Origin: Desulfotignum sp.
Lineage (GTDB): Bacteria > Desulfobacterota > Desulfobacteria > Desulfobacterales > Desulfobacteraceae
NCBI GenBank assembly: GCA_011390335.1
Contig: JAABSO010000001.1
Span: 62,001-126,000, forward strand
Reading direction: 5' to 3'
Length of the DNA stretch: 64,000 nucleotides
Shown: piece after piece, positions 16,619 to 25,313 of the stretch
How the letters are laid out: every line of letters starts with the position of its first letter
Position numbering within the stretch: position 1 is the stretch's first letter
Notes under the pieces: generated by a model
Told to the model about the DNA's origin: nothing
Database searches by the model: none
Seen by the model: the letters and a program-made list of their open reading frames with translations, nothing else
Made by a program: the position numbers and the translations under genes

Positions 16619-19600
16619 TTATTGGTCAGGGGCCTTTTCATGGGGTTTTACCACCGGAATATCGGGCATCACCCCATTGTCCGATTCTGGTGCATGGGGC
16701 ATGAGAACCGCCTGGGAGGTCTTTCCGTCCACCCGGATATGCAGCCCCTCTTCAAAGTAAATATGTTTCAGATAGGTGGTGGTGGTAGTGCATGTCCGGC
16801 ACCTGAAAAAATCATAGTCTATGAAATCTTTTGTGTTTTCCGATACCGTTATATAGGAGATGCCAAGGGAGGTGATGTTCTGGAAAAAATGGGATCCCTG
16901 GGACGGATCTGCTTTGATGCTCTCAATGGTGGTCTCCACCATGACCCCCACATTGGAGATATCGTTCCAGGCAACAGGAATGCCCAGCCACCGGTCAGAT
17001 GATCCCCAGCGGCCCGGGCCGATGAGCACATATTTTTTACCTGAGTCATTGAAAAGGGCGTTGATCCTGTTAATCTCTCCGACTATTTCCATGGTTCTTG
17101 CCGGATCAAAGGTTTCAGGATCCACATACACCAGATCAAAAATGTCTTTGAATTCACCATTGCCAAGGGAATGGGTGGAATAGCAGAATGCATTTTTCCT
17201 GTCTTTTGTGGTGATTTTCACCTCCAGGTTCTGCTTGTACCGGCCCATGGGCCGGATCTGGAGCAGGGAAAACTGGGGTTTTTCCTTTTCATCCACAGGC
17301 AGGTTCACGGCAAACTCCACCTCCACAGAAGACCCCATCCAACGGCTGCCGATCCGGCTAACCTCCGACAGGATCCGGGCCAGGGGAAAGCTGTTGTGTT
17401 TCAGGATATTGGCAAAGGTGAGAACGGGAAATCCTTTTTTCGAAAAGATATCCCTGATCCGGTTGTCCTGGACATGAAAGGTGGAACATAGCTTCTGCAC
17501 CGCAGGGTGGTCCGGGGCATCCATCAGTTCCAGTTTCACCAGAGTGGGATCTTCTGCCGGATCTGTACAGAATGCATCAGGTTGTGGGAAAACATCCATT
17601 CTCAGGGCATAAAAATATTTCTGGGAGTTTTCAAGAATATCATTCACCATGGAAAACTGTGGCAGAAACTGGGGGTATTTCGGACAGAAACGCAGGGTCT
17701 GACCCCCTTCCATGACAATTTTCCCCAGTCCCAGCGCAATGTAGGAAATGCCCTCTTCCGCCTTGAGATGGGCGATGGGATAAAAATTATAGGACTGTGC
17801 CACACCGGAAATGGAGGGGTAAAAATAATTTTTGTGTTGGATGCCGGTGAGCTCCTGGAGAATCACGGCCATTTCTTCATCTTCTGTCCTATGCATGGTA
17901 CTTTTTGCATAGGACCGGGGGGCTTTCATATAGGTAGAGGCATAGACCATCTTGACGGCCATGATAAGCCGGTCCAGGCGTTTTTCCAGGCTGTCGTCCG
18001 CATTGGGCAGCATATAGGTTTTGTACAGACCGGCAAAAGGCTGGTAATGGGCATCTTCAAACAATGAAGATGACCGGATCGCAATGGGGTACCGGACGTG
18101 GCGCAGGTAAACCTTCAGGTTCTGTTTGAGCCAGTCTGGAAACCGGGCCTGTACAAACGCTTCTACCACCTGTTCATCTTTGAGTTCCCCGGGAGAATCC
18201 AGCAGTTGCGCCAGTTTGTTGTCCTCAATGAACATCTTGAACCCGTCCGTGGCAATGACAAATGTCTGGGGGATGTTGATATCCACATCCGGAAATTTAT
18301 TGATCAGCTCCTCATCCCGCTTGATCTGGGAGGCCATGAAAGCCAGTCCCCTGGCCTTACCCCCCAGAGAGCCGGTGCCTATCTTTATAAATCCGGTGTC
18401 TGAATCAAATTTTTTGGAATCAAATTCAATGACCTGACCCTGGCGGGTTCCTTTGCGCCTGGCCCGGATACTGTCGATGAGGAACCGCTTCAGACTTTTG
18501 GGATCGGGAAAATCATCGATGGTATAGGGCTTGAGGCTCATGGCAAAGCTGATTTCGCTGCGGGCCATGAGCCACCGGGAAAAATCATTGTTTTTGGCAT
18601 GAAATACAATGGACGTATCCGGAATTTCAGGCAGAATCTTTTCAATGGCCCGCAGATTGCTGGCCCTGGCAATTTCATCACCAGCCGGCATCCTGAAGAC
18701 AAAGGCCCCGAATCCCAGGCAACCCACAAAAAAGGTTTTAATCCGGTCATTGAGGTTGGCGGAATTTTTGTTCACAAACACCGCCGGAATCTGGTAGGCC
18801 AGGTCCCGGCTGCGCTCTTCCGTGCTCAGCACAAGCAACGGCAGATCCGGTATCTCCTTTTTGATCCGGGTCAACAGGACAAAGCCGGCATTTTCATCCT
18901 CTTGACCATCTTTGGGATACCGCATATCGGAAAACACGGACAGCACATAGGGTTTGTACTTTTCATACAGGGCCATGGCCTGTTCATAGGTTTGGGCCAG
19001 AAGCACCTTGGGCCTGCCCCGCATTTTAAGAAGCCGGTGCTCTTCATTGATGGATTCGTCAATCACCGACTGGGTCTGAAGCACGATCTGCTTGTAAATC
19101 ACCGGAAGGATCGCAGAATAATGGTGGGGAGAATCCTCCACCATGATGATCACCCGAACCTGGGCATTGCTGGTGTCAAAGGCCACATTTTTTTCATCTT
19201 CAAAATTTTTGATGATAGCCAGAAGCAGGTCGGCATTCCCCCCCCAGATATAGGTCCGGTCAATGGCGGTGGCATTGTCAAGGCTGAGATACTGGTTGAT
19301 GTCGCAGGTGTTATGAAGCAGCATGAAAAAGGGTAGATCCGCATACTGCTGCTTGACTTTTTCCCCGAAATCATGGACCTCCATGCCATCCAGACTGGGC
19401 ATGGCCAGAATGAGGTCAAATTTTTTGTTCTCCAGGCGTTCAAAGGCTTCATCAGCTGAAGACACCCAGGTGAGCCTGGGGGGTTTTGACAGGTTCAGCC
19501 CTTTATATTCATTTATTATCCGGTTGGAAAGCCTTCCTTCCTCCTCCATGATAAAGGCGTCATAGGGACTGGATACCAGCAGGATATCGCCGACTTTGTT

Positions 19601-19657
19601 GGCCATGAGTTCATGGTAAATCTTGATGCCTGATTCCTGGTTAGCGGAAACATCCAT
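16619..19657 (-). CDS. PEP/pyruvate-binding (PpsA-like ATP-grasp) protein with receiver-like N-terminus
   Basis: This protein has about 1012 residues. The first 330 hold two regions resembling response-regulator receivers: one around 15-140, and a second containing IIMVEDSPHHY and VLSVFSDMRYP. From about 420 there is a PEP synthase-type ATP-grasp domain (IGTGSLGGKARGLAFM, PIAIRSSSLFEDAHYQPFAGLYKTY). The phospho-histidine and PEP-barrel domains of true PEP synthase are missing, so it cannot be a complete PEP synthase. The ATG at 19657 has an AGGA SD; a TTG six codons upstream would overlap the preceding gene. It may be a nucleotide-dependent regulatory protein; the function is unknown. Confidence 0.75.
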   Translation of the reverse strand: MDVSANQESGIKIYHELMANKVGDILLVSSPYDAFIMEEEGRLSNRIINEYKGLNLSKPPRLTWVSSADEAFERLENKKFDLILAMPSLDGMEVHDFGEKVKQQYADLPFFMLLHNTCDINQYLSLDNATAIDRTYIWGGNADLLLAIIKNFEDEKNVAFDTSNAQVRVIIMVEDSPHHYSAILPVIYKQIVLQTQSVIDESINEEHRLLKMRGRPKVLLAQTYEQAMALYEKYKPYVLSVFSDMRYPKDGQEDENAGFVLLTRIKKEIPDLPLLVLSTEERSRDLAYQIPAVFVNKNSANLNDRIKTFFVGCLGFGAFVFRMPAGDEIARASNLRAIEKILPEIPDTSIVFHAKNNDFSRWLMARSEISFAMSLKPYTIDDFPDPKSLKRFLIDSIRARRKGTRQGQVIEFDSKKFDSDTGFIKIGTGSLGGKARGLAFMASQIKRDEELINKFPDVDINIPQTFVIATDGFKMFIEDNKLAQLLDSPGELKDEQVVEAFVQARFPDWLKQNLKVYLRHVRYPIAIRSSSLFEDAHYQPFAGLYKTYMLPNADDSLEKRLDRLIMAVKMVYASTYMKAPRSYAKSTMHRTEDEEMAVILQELTGIQHKNYFYPSISGVAQSYNFYPIAHLKAEEGISYIALGLGKIVMEGGQTLRFCPKYPQFLPQFSMVNDILENSQKYFYALRMDVFPQPDAFCTDPAEDPTLVKLELMDAPDHPAVQKLCSTFHVQDNRIRDIFSKKGFPVLTFANILKHNSFPLARILSEVSRIGSRWMGSSVEVEFAVNLPVDEKEKPQFSLLQIRPMGRYKQNLEVKITTKDRKNAFCYSTHSLGNGEFKDIFDLVYVDPETFDPARTMEIVGEINRINALFNDSGKKYVLIGPGRWGSSDRWLGIPVAWNDISNVGVMVETTIESIKADPSQGSHFFQNITSLGISYITVSENTKDFIDYDFFRCRTCTTTTTYLKHIYFEEGLHIRVDGKTSQAVLMPHAPESDNGVMPDIPVVKPHEKAPDQ

Positions 19658-19671
19658 TTTCCCATCCTGTA

Positions 19672-20871
19672 TCAATAGAGTTCATATTTCACAAGTTTTC
19701 CATCCAGGCCGCCGATTGTCAGGGGTTTCTTCCAGGAAGGGGCCAGGGGCACATGTTTGATATATTTTGGTTCTCCAAAATATATCAGGGCAAAAGACCG
19801 GGTGCACCGTTCCCGCAGAAAAAGGCCCAGATCCTGGTAGAAACCCTTGAGGTCCTTGTCTTTTCCCATGCGGATGCCATAGGGCGGGTTGGCGACAACA
19901 AGGCTGTCTGCAATGCCCGGTATCTGCCGGAAATCTGTTTGCGCAACAGACACATTCCCGCCGTAATGCAGGCCCATGAGATTGGTTTTTGCGGCAGTCA
20001 CCGCATGCTCTGAAATATCACTGCCGGCAATGAGACCCGGGGGCAGGGGCTGAATATCCTGTTTTGCCGAAACCTGAATATTTTCCCACAATTGGGGATT
20101 GAAATCCGGCAGCTGCATAAACCCGAACCGGGTGCGGAACACCTGGGCCGGAATCCGGCAATAGACCATCAGGGCCTCAGCCAGAAGGGTGCCGGAACCG
20201 CACATGGGGTCGTACAGCGGCATGGTGCCGTCCCATCCGCTCATGCGGATGATGGCGGCAGCAACGGTTTCCTGCATGGGGGCCGAGACCGAGGCCTCTC
20301 TGTATCCGCGCTTGTACAACGGCCCTGTGGATGCATCCAGAGACAGGGTGGCAGTGTCCCTGTGGATGTGCAGATTGATCATGAGATCCGGATCTTTGGC
20401 ATCCACGTTGGGACGTTTGTTGGTTCTGTCCCTGAAATAATCCGCAATGGCATCTTTGACCCGCAACCCTGCGAAATTGGAATGGGTGATGCCGGACTCA
20501 GACACATTTGCCGCAATGGAAAAGGTCTGTTTTACGGTCATGAACTCTTCCCACCGGATTTTCCTGGCTTCCCTGTAAAGGTCATCCTTTCCTGTGCAGG
20601 CAAAAGATACCAAAGGTGCCAGCACCCGGGACAAGAGCCTGGAATGGTAGGTGATCCGGTAAAAATCCTTTTTTGCGGCAGTGAACCAGATTCCGCGAAA
20701 AACAAAGGACAGGTCCCTGGCTCCCAGTTCCAGCAGTTCTTCTCCGGCCATCTCCTTGGCGGTTTCGGCCACCTGGGCAAAATACCGGGATTCACGTTCA
20801 TAAATGTATGCAAGCTTGGCAAGTTTTCTGGTCCTGCCCTGGCCTTTCTGCAGAATGCTTTTTCTGTTCAC
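19672..20871 (-). CDS. THUMP-domain class I SAM RNA methyltransferase (RlmL N-half type)
   Basis: This 399-residue protein matches the RlmL/YcbY N-terminal family that makes N2-methylguanosine in 23S rRNA. The N-terminal part is THUMP-like (about 30-150). The methyltransferase domain has DPMCGSGTLLAEAL near 219 and the catalytic NPPYG near 325, the motif of N-methylation of exocyclic amines. It starts with GTG. Its end is within a few bases of the PEP/pyruvate-binding gene, so the two are cotranscribed. It lacks the second methyltransferase domain (RlmK) found in E. coli. Confidence 0.88.
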   Translation of the reverse strand: MNRKSILQKGQGRTRKLAKLAYIYERESRYFAQVAETAKEMAGEELLELGARDLSFVFRGIWFTAAKKDFYRITYHSRLLSRVLAPLVSFACTGKDDLYREARKIRWEEFMTVKQTFSIAANVSESGITHSNFAGLRVKDAIADYFRDRTNKRPNVDAKDPDLMINLHIHRDTATLSLDASTGPLYKRGYREASVSAPMQETVAAAIIRMSGWDGTMPLYDPMCGSGTLLAEALMVYCRIPAQVFRTRFGFMQLPDFNPQLWENIQVSAKQDIQPLPPGLIAGSDISEHAVTAAKTNLMGLHYGGNVSVAQTDFRQIPGIADSLVVANPPYGIRMGKDKDLKGFYQDLGLFLRERCTRSFALIYFGEPKYIKHVPLAPSWKKPLTIGGLDGKLVKYELY

Positions 20872-20923
20872 ACCGGTATCCCTGACAAATGTTGACGTAT
20901 CATATCATGACTCTTTTATACCA

Positions 20924-21820
20924 TTAATTGCCTGTTTTGCAAACGGTCCCTATCCCCAGCAGGTCTGCGATATTGGCCTTAGGATCCTGTCTGGGCACAA
21001 TCAGGCCGGCAGGACAGGTCATGAGGGTGGTGATGCCCGGCCCGTGTCCTGCCAGGCGGCAGTCGGAATGCACCACGATCCCGATGCTCACCGCCCCTTT
21101 TCTATAGGCCCTGCCATAGGAGTTGTCATGGTCCATCAGGGCCACGAAATCGCCGAACCGCATGCGGTCCAGGTGAAACTGCCGGACCGTGTCCGGATCA
21201 GATGTCATGACATCATAATCCCCTGCCCCCACATGGGGCCGGCCAAGGCCTGATCCCATGCAGGATGCCGGCACCATTGTGGTGACCGGTACCGTCAGCT
21301 TGCCCGTGCCGTCGGGCTGGATCTGCATTTTATGCAGTAGATCCGGACACAGATTGAACAGCCGGATATCTGGAAAATCCGTGAGACTAAGTCCCTGGCC
21401 CCTTACCCTGATCCGGATTCTGTCGTCATACCCCATCTGCTCTTTGACCTTTCTGGCAAACTCCACAATGATGTGTTCCGATCCGCCGTGGTGGCCGATG
21501 ACCACACCGGTTTTCCCTTTGGCATCCCCGGAAAGGATCTTTGCCTCATTGCCCGCACAGGCCAGAAACTGCAGAGAATTGTTGGGAAATTCATTGGGTT
21601 TTTCTGCATTGGCTGTGCAGGAAACCCCGGGTTCGATATGGTCCCCGGCCAGACCGAATGCCGGATCTCCCACCCCCACATTCAGGGTGATGCCCCCGAT
21701 TCCCGGCAAAAGAAACGGCACGCCGTTGTGGTCCACTTTCCAGCCCGGACCCACCCTGGGGGGACCGGGTTTACACTCCATGAACATTTCCACCACCTGG
21801 TCTTCATTTGTTTTAAGCAT
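20924..21820 (-). CDS. DUF4438 domain protein
   Basis: This 298-residue protein matches the DUF4438 family. It has [24 protein letters not shown] near the N-terminus, [20 protein letters not shown], and a C-terminal [26 protein letters not shown]. No enzyme activity is established for the family. The ATG at 21820 is preferred since CAGGAG lies just before it; another ATG five codons upstream is possible. An MFS transporter gene ends 29 bases upstream on the opposite side of the same operon direction, so this protein may act on the transported compound. Confidence 0.75.
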   Translation of the reverse strand: MLKTNEDQVVEMFMECKPGPPRVGPGWKVDHNGVPFLLPGIGGITLNVGVGDPAFGLAGDHIEPGVSCTANAEKPNEFPNNSLQFLACAGNEAKILSGDAKGKTGVVIGHHGGSEHIIVEFARKVKEQMGYDDRIRIRVRGQGLSLTDFPDIRLFNLCPDLLHKMQIQPDGTGKLTVPVTTMVPASCMGSGLGRPHVGAGDYDVMTSDPDTVRQFHLDRMRFGDFVALMDHDNSYGRAYRKGAVSIGIVVHSDCRLAGHGPGITTLMTCPAGLIVPRQDPKANIADLLGIGTVCKTGN

Positions 21821-21848
21821 TGTTTTCTCCTGCATTATTGGTCATTTT

Positions 21849-23012
21849 TTATGGATTATCGATCTTGGATTTATCGGCCAGCTTTATCAAAAAAGGGAGG
21901 GCGAAAAAGCCGGCCAGGGCGCTTGCGGCGAACATGTTCTCCATGCCGGCCGCATCTCCGATGCCGCCTACCACCACCACGGCAAGGGACCGCACAAAAA
22001 AAGAGACCATCATGAACAGGCCGTTGGCAGCAGATGGATATTTTTCGGCATTTTCCTGGACAATGGCCAGCATCACCGGGGTGGTGGATAACACGGAAAA
22101 CCCCACCACCAGCATCATGGGTATTTTATACACCCCGGGGGTATATACAAAAAGCAGCAGGGCCACAGGGGCTGTAACCAGTGCCCAGAACAGCACCTTT
22201 CTACGGCCCATCCAGTCGGAAAGGGTGCCGGCTGACAACACCCCTGCCACACCGAAGGCTTCATACAGGGCCAGGGCAGCCCCGCCATACCACAAGCTGC
22301 CGGTCTGCTGCTCCACAAACACCCCCAGAAATATGCCCATGGATGCATGCATACATGCCCTGGCAGCCAATATGCCTGACAGGGGCACCAGTACATGGCG
22401 GATTTCAGTATAGGCCTGTTTCAGGGAACTGGAGCGGGTAAATCCGATTTTTTCCTGCTGGGGCTCAAGGGTGAGCCACAGCAGCACAGAAGTAAAGACC
22501 GCCAGAACCAGAACCAGATAAAAATGGTCCGCCCCCAGCCACGACAGGGCTGCCACGGCAAAAATCGGCCCCAGGGTCCGGGCCAGTTCCCCGCCGGACA
22601 TGAACAGGCTCATGCCCCGGCCTTTCCAGGGTCCTGAATACCCGGCCACCAGCACCGGGGACGGCACATGGTACAAGGCCACAGAAATACCGCAGAAAAA
22701 CAGCAGAACCAGCAAAAATAGATAGGACGGGGCCATGACGATCAGGCTCATGGGCAGGGCTGTAAATGTGGGAGCCAGGATCACCAGCCACCTGGCCACG
22801 CCTTTGTTGTCTGCAAACAGACCGATGAATGGATTGAAGACTGCAGGCACCTGCATCACAAAGGAAAGCAGGCCTGCCTGGCTCAGGGTCAAAGACAGCT
22901 TCTCAATAATCAGGGGCAAAAGCGGGGGCAGAAAACTGGTGTATGCATCATGGACAAAGTGGGAAAAGGATATCAGGGCCACCCGGGGTGTATCAAACGC
23001 GTTTTTTTTCAT
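21849..23012 (-). CDS. MFS transporter
   Basis: This 387-residue membrane protein has about twelve hydrophobic segments. The N-terminus PRVALISFSHFVHDAYTSFLPPLLPLI and the cytoplasmic loop DNKGVARW are of the fosmidomycin-resistance/YfkF-like branch of the major facilitator superfamily. A second loop, LSDWMGRRKVLFW, gives the repeat of the MFS motif in the second half. It lies upstream of and in the same direction as the DUF4438 gene (28-base gap), and divergently from the acrylyl-CoA reductase-like gene. The substrate cannot be predicted. Confidence 0.82.
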   Translation of the reverse strand: MKKNAFDTPRVALISFSHFVHDAYTSFLPPLLPLIIEKLSLTLSQAGLLSFVMQVPAVFNPFIGLFADNKGVARWLVILAPTFTALPMSLIVMAPSYLFLLVLLFFCGISVALYHVPSPVLVAGYSGPWKGRGMSLFMSGGELARTLGPIFAVAALSWLGADHFYLVLVLAVFTSVLLWLTLEPQQEKIGFTRSSSLKQAYTEIRHVLVPLSGILAARACMHASMGIFLGVFVEQQTGSLWYGGAALALYEAFGVAGVLSAGTLSDWMGRRKVLFWALVTAPVALLLFVYTPGVYKIPMMLVVGFSVLSTTPVMLAIVQENAEKYPSAANGLFMMVSFFVRSLAVVVVGGIGDAAGMENMFAASALAGFFALPFLIKLADKSKIDNP

Positions 23013-23142
23013 GGCCTTTCATACCATTTTGTGCAAAATAAGTAAGGCAAAAACAATTACCGGAAATATTTAAGACTTGATCCATTATCAGATCGGTATT
23101 AGTTTTACAAGTCAGATGCAGACAAAACCAAAGGAGGCTGTC

Positions 23143-24132
23143 ATGACAGATCAGGCGTTTGATGCATTTATCGTGGAAGAAACCGCTGACGGTCAATACA
23201 GGGGAAGTGTAAAAAACGCCCGTATCCAGGATCTGCCCGAAGGGGATGTATTAATCCGGGTGCGGCATTCCTCCCTCAACTTCAAAGATGCCCTGTCAAT
23301 CTCGGGCAACAAAGGGATTACCCAAAACTATCCCCACACCCCGGGCATTGATGCCGCCGGCATTGTTGAAAAAAGCAATACCCCTGGTGTTGCGCCTGGT
23401 AACCCTGTCATTGTCACTTCCTATGACCTGGGCATGAACACGGCCGGGGGATTCGGCCAGTATATCCGGGTGCCCAAAGACTGGGTGGTGCCCCTGCCCG
23501 ACGGCCTGACCCTGGAAGAGAGCATGATCCTGGGGACCGCCGGATTCACTGCGGCCATGTCTGTTGAAAAAATAGCCGACATCCCCAAGAATGCCGGGCC
23601 GGTGCTGGTCACCGGGGCCACCGGCGGGGTGGGATCCATGGCTGTGGCCATTCTGGCCAAACTCGGATATACCGTGACAGCGGTGTCAGGCAAATCAGAA
23701 ACAGATTTTCTCAGTCAACTGGGAGCATCAGAAATTATCAACCGCCAGGCGTTTGTGGAAGGCAACAAAGCCCCTGTACTCAAGGCCCGGTGGGCAGGTG
23801 TTATCGATACGGTGGGCGGAGACATTCTGGCTACGGCCATCAAATCCACCCGGGCCTGGGGCAAAGTCACCTGCTGCGGCCTTGTGGCATCCCCTGATCT
23901 GCCGATCACGGTATTTCCCTTTATTCTGCGGGGGGTGTCCCTGCATGGTATTGATTCCCAGCATTACCCCAGAGAACTTAGACTGGCCTTGTGGAAAAAG
24001 CTGGCCCATGACTGGAAACCGGACAACCTGGGAGAGATGGCAACCCATATTTCCCTGGACCAGCTGAACCCGGCCATTGAAAATATGCTCAAAGGCCGGC
24101 TCAAGGGCCGGACCGTTGTGGATCTAACATAA
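23143..24132 (+). CDS. acuI: Acrylyl-CoA reductase-like MDR oxidoreductase (AcuI/YhdH family)
   Basis: This 329-residue medium-chain reductase resembles E. coli AcuI/YhdH, which reduces acryloyl-CoA to propionyl-CoA with NADPH. It has RVRHSSLNFKDALSI, GNKGITQNYPHTPGIDAAG and the nucleotide-binding VTGATGGVGSMAVAIL near 165. There are no structural zinc cysteines, as expected for this branch. The ATG at 23143 has a strong AAGGAGG SD; the frame is open about 22 codons earlier but lacks one. It is divergent from the MFS gene. The role here could be acrylate detoxification, which is an inference. Confidence 0.85.
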   Translation: MTDQAFDAFIVEETADGQYRGSVKNARIQDLPEGDVLIRVRHSSLNFKDALSISGNKGITQNYPHTPGIDAAGIVEKSNTPGVAPGNPVIVTSYDLGMNTAGGFGQYIRVPKDWVVPLPDGLTLEESMILGTAGFTAAMSVEKIADIPKNAGPVLVTGATGGVGSMAVAILAKLGYTVTAVSGKSETDFLSQLGASEIINRQAFVEGNKAPVLKARWAGVIDTVGGDILATAIKSTRAWGKVTCCGLVASPDLPITVFPFILRGVSLHGIDSQHYPRELRLALWKKLAHDWKPDNLGEMATHISLDQLNPAIENMLKGRLKGRTVVDLT

Positions 24133-24135
24133 TCT

Positions 24136-24178
24136 GTCCAGGTACCTGTGGTCATCTGAAATACCCGGGTACCAGGAC
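24136..24178 (+). other. Hairpin after the acuI-like gene
   Basis: Arms at 24136-24146 and 24168-24178 pair at 10 of 11 positions around a 21-base loop. There is no T-run after it, so it may be an RNA stabiliser or a factor-dependent terminator rather than an intrinsic one. Confidence 0.35.
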
Positions 24179-24246
24179 TTGACAATGGCCGTAAATATGA
24201 ATAGACAAGTAACAGATACACCAACCAACATAAAAAGGAGAGCATT

Positions 24247-24435
24247 ATGAGCACACCGCAGCACTGCCCCGGATTTCAAGACTTTAAACACCTGAAATCT
24301 TTTACCTGTAAATGCCCTGCATGCGATGCATCCAAGGAAATTTTCTCGGATGAATTTAACAAAACCCATAAATGCAGCAAATGCGGCGCAGAAATTGATT
24401 TCAACACCTGTACCTATGAGGCAGGAACAGAATAA
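24247..24435 (+). CDS. Small double-CxxC zinc ribbon protein
   Basis: This 62-residue protein has two zinc-ligand pairs, KCPACD and KCSKCG, separated by KEIFSDEFNKTH, and a third cysteine region FNTCTYE. Similar small Zn-ribbon proteins with 'EIFSDE' between the knuckles are widespread in anaerobes, often near corrinoid or methyl-transfer genes. An AAAGGAG SD precedes the ATG. The position just before a four-Cys membrane protein and the B12 riboswitch operon fits that setting, but no function is known. Confidence 0.75.
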   Translation: MSTPQHCPGFQDFKHLKSFTCKCPACDASKEIFSDEFNKTHKCSKCGAEIDFNTCTYEAGTE

Positions 24436-24453
24436 CTTTTCCTTTTTTTCTCA

Positions 24454-24482
24454 GCCCTGCCGGATACCGTTTCCGGCAGGGC
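24454..24482. other. Hairpin between the small zinc ribbon and membrane protein genes
   Basis: A perfect 11-bp stem (24454-24464 with 24472-24482) with a 7-base loop, centred on GCCCTGCCGGA. The following bases on the plus strand are AT-rich but lack a T-run, so termination is only possible. Confidence 0.45.
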
Positions 24483-24514
24483 AAATTATTGGGTCTTTGT
24501 TTTGAAAAACAACA

Positions 24515-24997
24515 ATGATGATTGAAAAACAGCCCGGACTGAAATTCCGTTACAGTTTCCCTGATTTTTTATATTACAGTGCCATGCTGGCAATCCCTGT
24601 TGTGACAGCCCTTACTGCCGTCCTGGACCGGTCCGGCACAGCCGTCCTGGTCTACCTGCTGGTCCTGCTGGGGTCAGTACCGGTGATGCTCCGGTTTTTC
24701 TGCACCCACTGTCCCCATTACTGCAGAGAAGAAAACACATTGAAATGCATTTTCTTCTGGGGACTGCCCAAATTTTTCCGGCAGCGGCCGGGCCCGCTTG
24801 GTGTTATGGAAAAAAGCCTCAGTATTGCAGCCCCCGCCCTGGTAATACTCTTTCCGGTTTACTGGCTGGTGCAGACCCCGGGGCTTTTCATCATTTATCT
24901 TTTGTCACTCTTCATTTTCGGCGCTTCAGTCCGAAAGAACGAATGCCCCCGCTGCATTTATACTGACTGTCCCGCCAACCGGGCCCAACAGCAGTAA
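24515..24997 (+). CDS. Conserved Cys-rich membrane protein
   Basis: This 160-residue protein has four hydrophobic segments (about 18-38, 42-60, 102-122, 126-140). Between them is a cysteine cluster FFCTHCPHYCREENTLKCIFFWGLPK, and near the C-terminus ECPRCIYTDCPAN. The CTHCPHYC and CPRCIYxxCP motifs suggest metal or cluster binding on one face of the membrane. I know this pattern from uncharacterised proteins near corrinoid and methyltransferase genes, but the function is unknown. It lies between a small zinc ribbon gene and the cobalamin riboswitch. Confidence 0.7.
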   Translation: MMIEKQPGLKFRYSFPDFLYYSAMLAIPVVTALTAVLDRSGTAVLVYLLVLLGSVPVMLRFFCTHCPHYCREENTLKCIFFWGLPKFFRQRPGPLGVMEKSLSIAAPALVILFPVYWLVQTPGLFIIYLLSLFIFGASVRKNECPRCIYTDCPANRAQQQ

Positions 24998-25064
24998 AAG
25001 CCGCTGTTTTCTTTTGAAAAACCCTTGACGCGGCTGAACAGACCCCGTATAAAATCAGATCATC

Positions 25065-25218
25065 ATATGCAGGTATCCGGCAGACGGAATACGGTGCAAT
25101 TCCGTGACGGTCCCGCCGCTGTAATCGGAAACATCTGTTTTTTCACAATGCCACTGCGCAAGCGGGAAGGTGGAAAAAACAGATTCAATGCCGTAAGTCA
25201 GAAGACGTGCCGGAATAC
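25065..25218 (+). ncRNA. Cobalamin riboswitch
   Basis: The conserved core is clear: GGTGCAATTCCGTGACGG, then CCCGCCGCTGTAATCGG (B12-box upstream half), GCCACTGCGCAAGCGGGAAGG, and the B12 box AGTCAGAAGACGTGCCGG near 25196-25213. It lies upstream of bzaF-cobT, with an intrinsic terminator between. High cobalamin should therefore shut off lower-ligand synthesis. Confidence 0.92.
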
Positions 25219-25241
25219 CATGTGTGTAAAACCTGATGGCA

Positions 25242-25282
25242 AAGGGTTTTGCAGGAATTTTATGTCCTGTGAAACCCTTTTT
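25242..25282 (+). terminator. Riboswitch expression platform terminator
   Basis: Arms 25242-25256 and 25265-25279 pair at 13 of 15 positions and run into T5 (25278-25282). A flanking TGTAAAAC / GTTTTACA pair outside this hairpin may extend it or take part in antitermination. It controls read-through into the gene at 25314. Confidence 0.7.
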
Positions 25283-25313
25283 GTGTTTTACAGGCAATTC
25301 ATAGCGAGGAACT

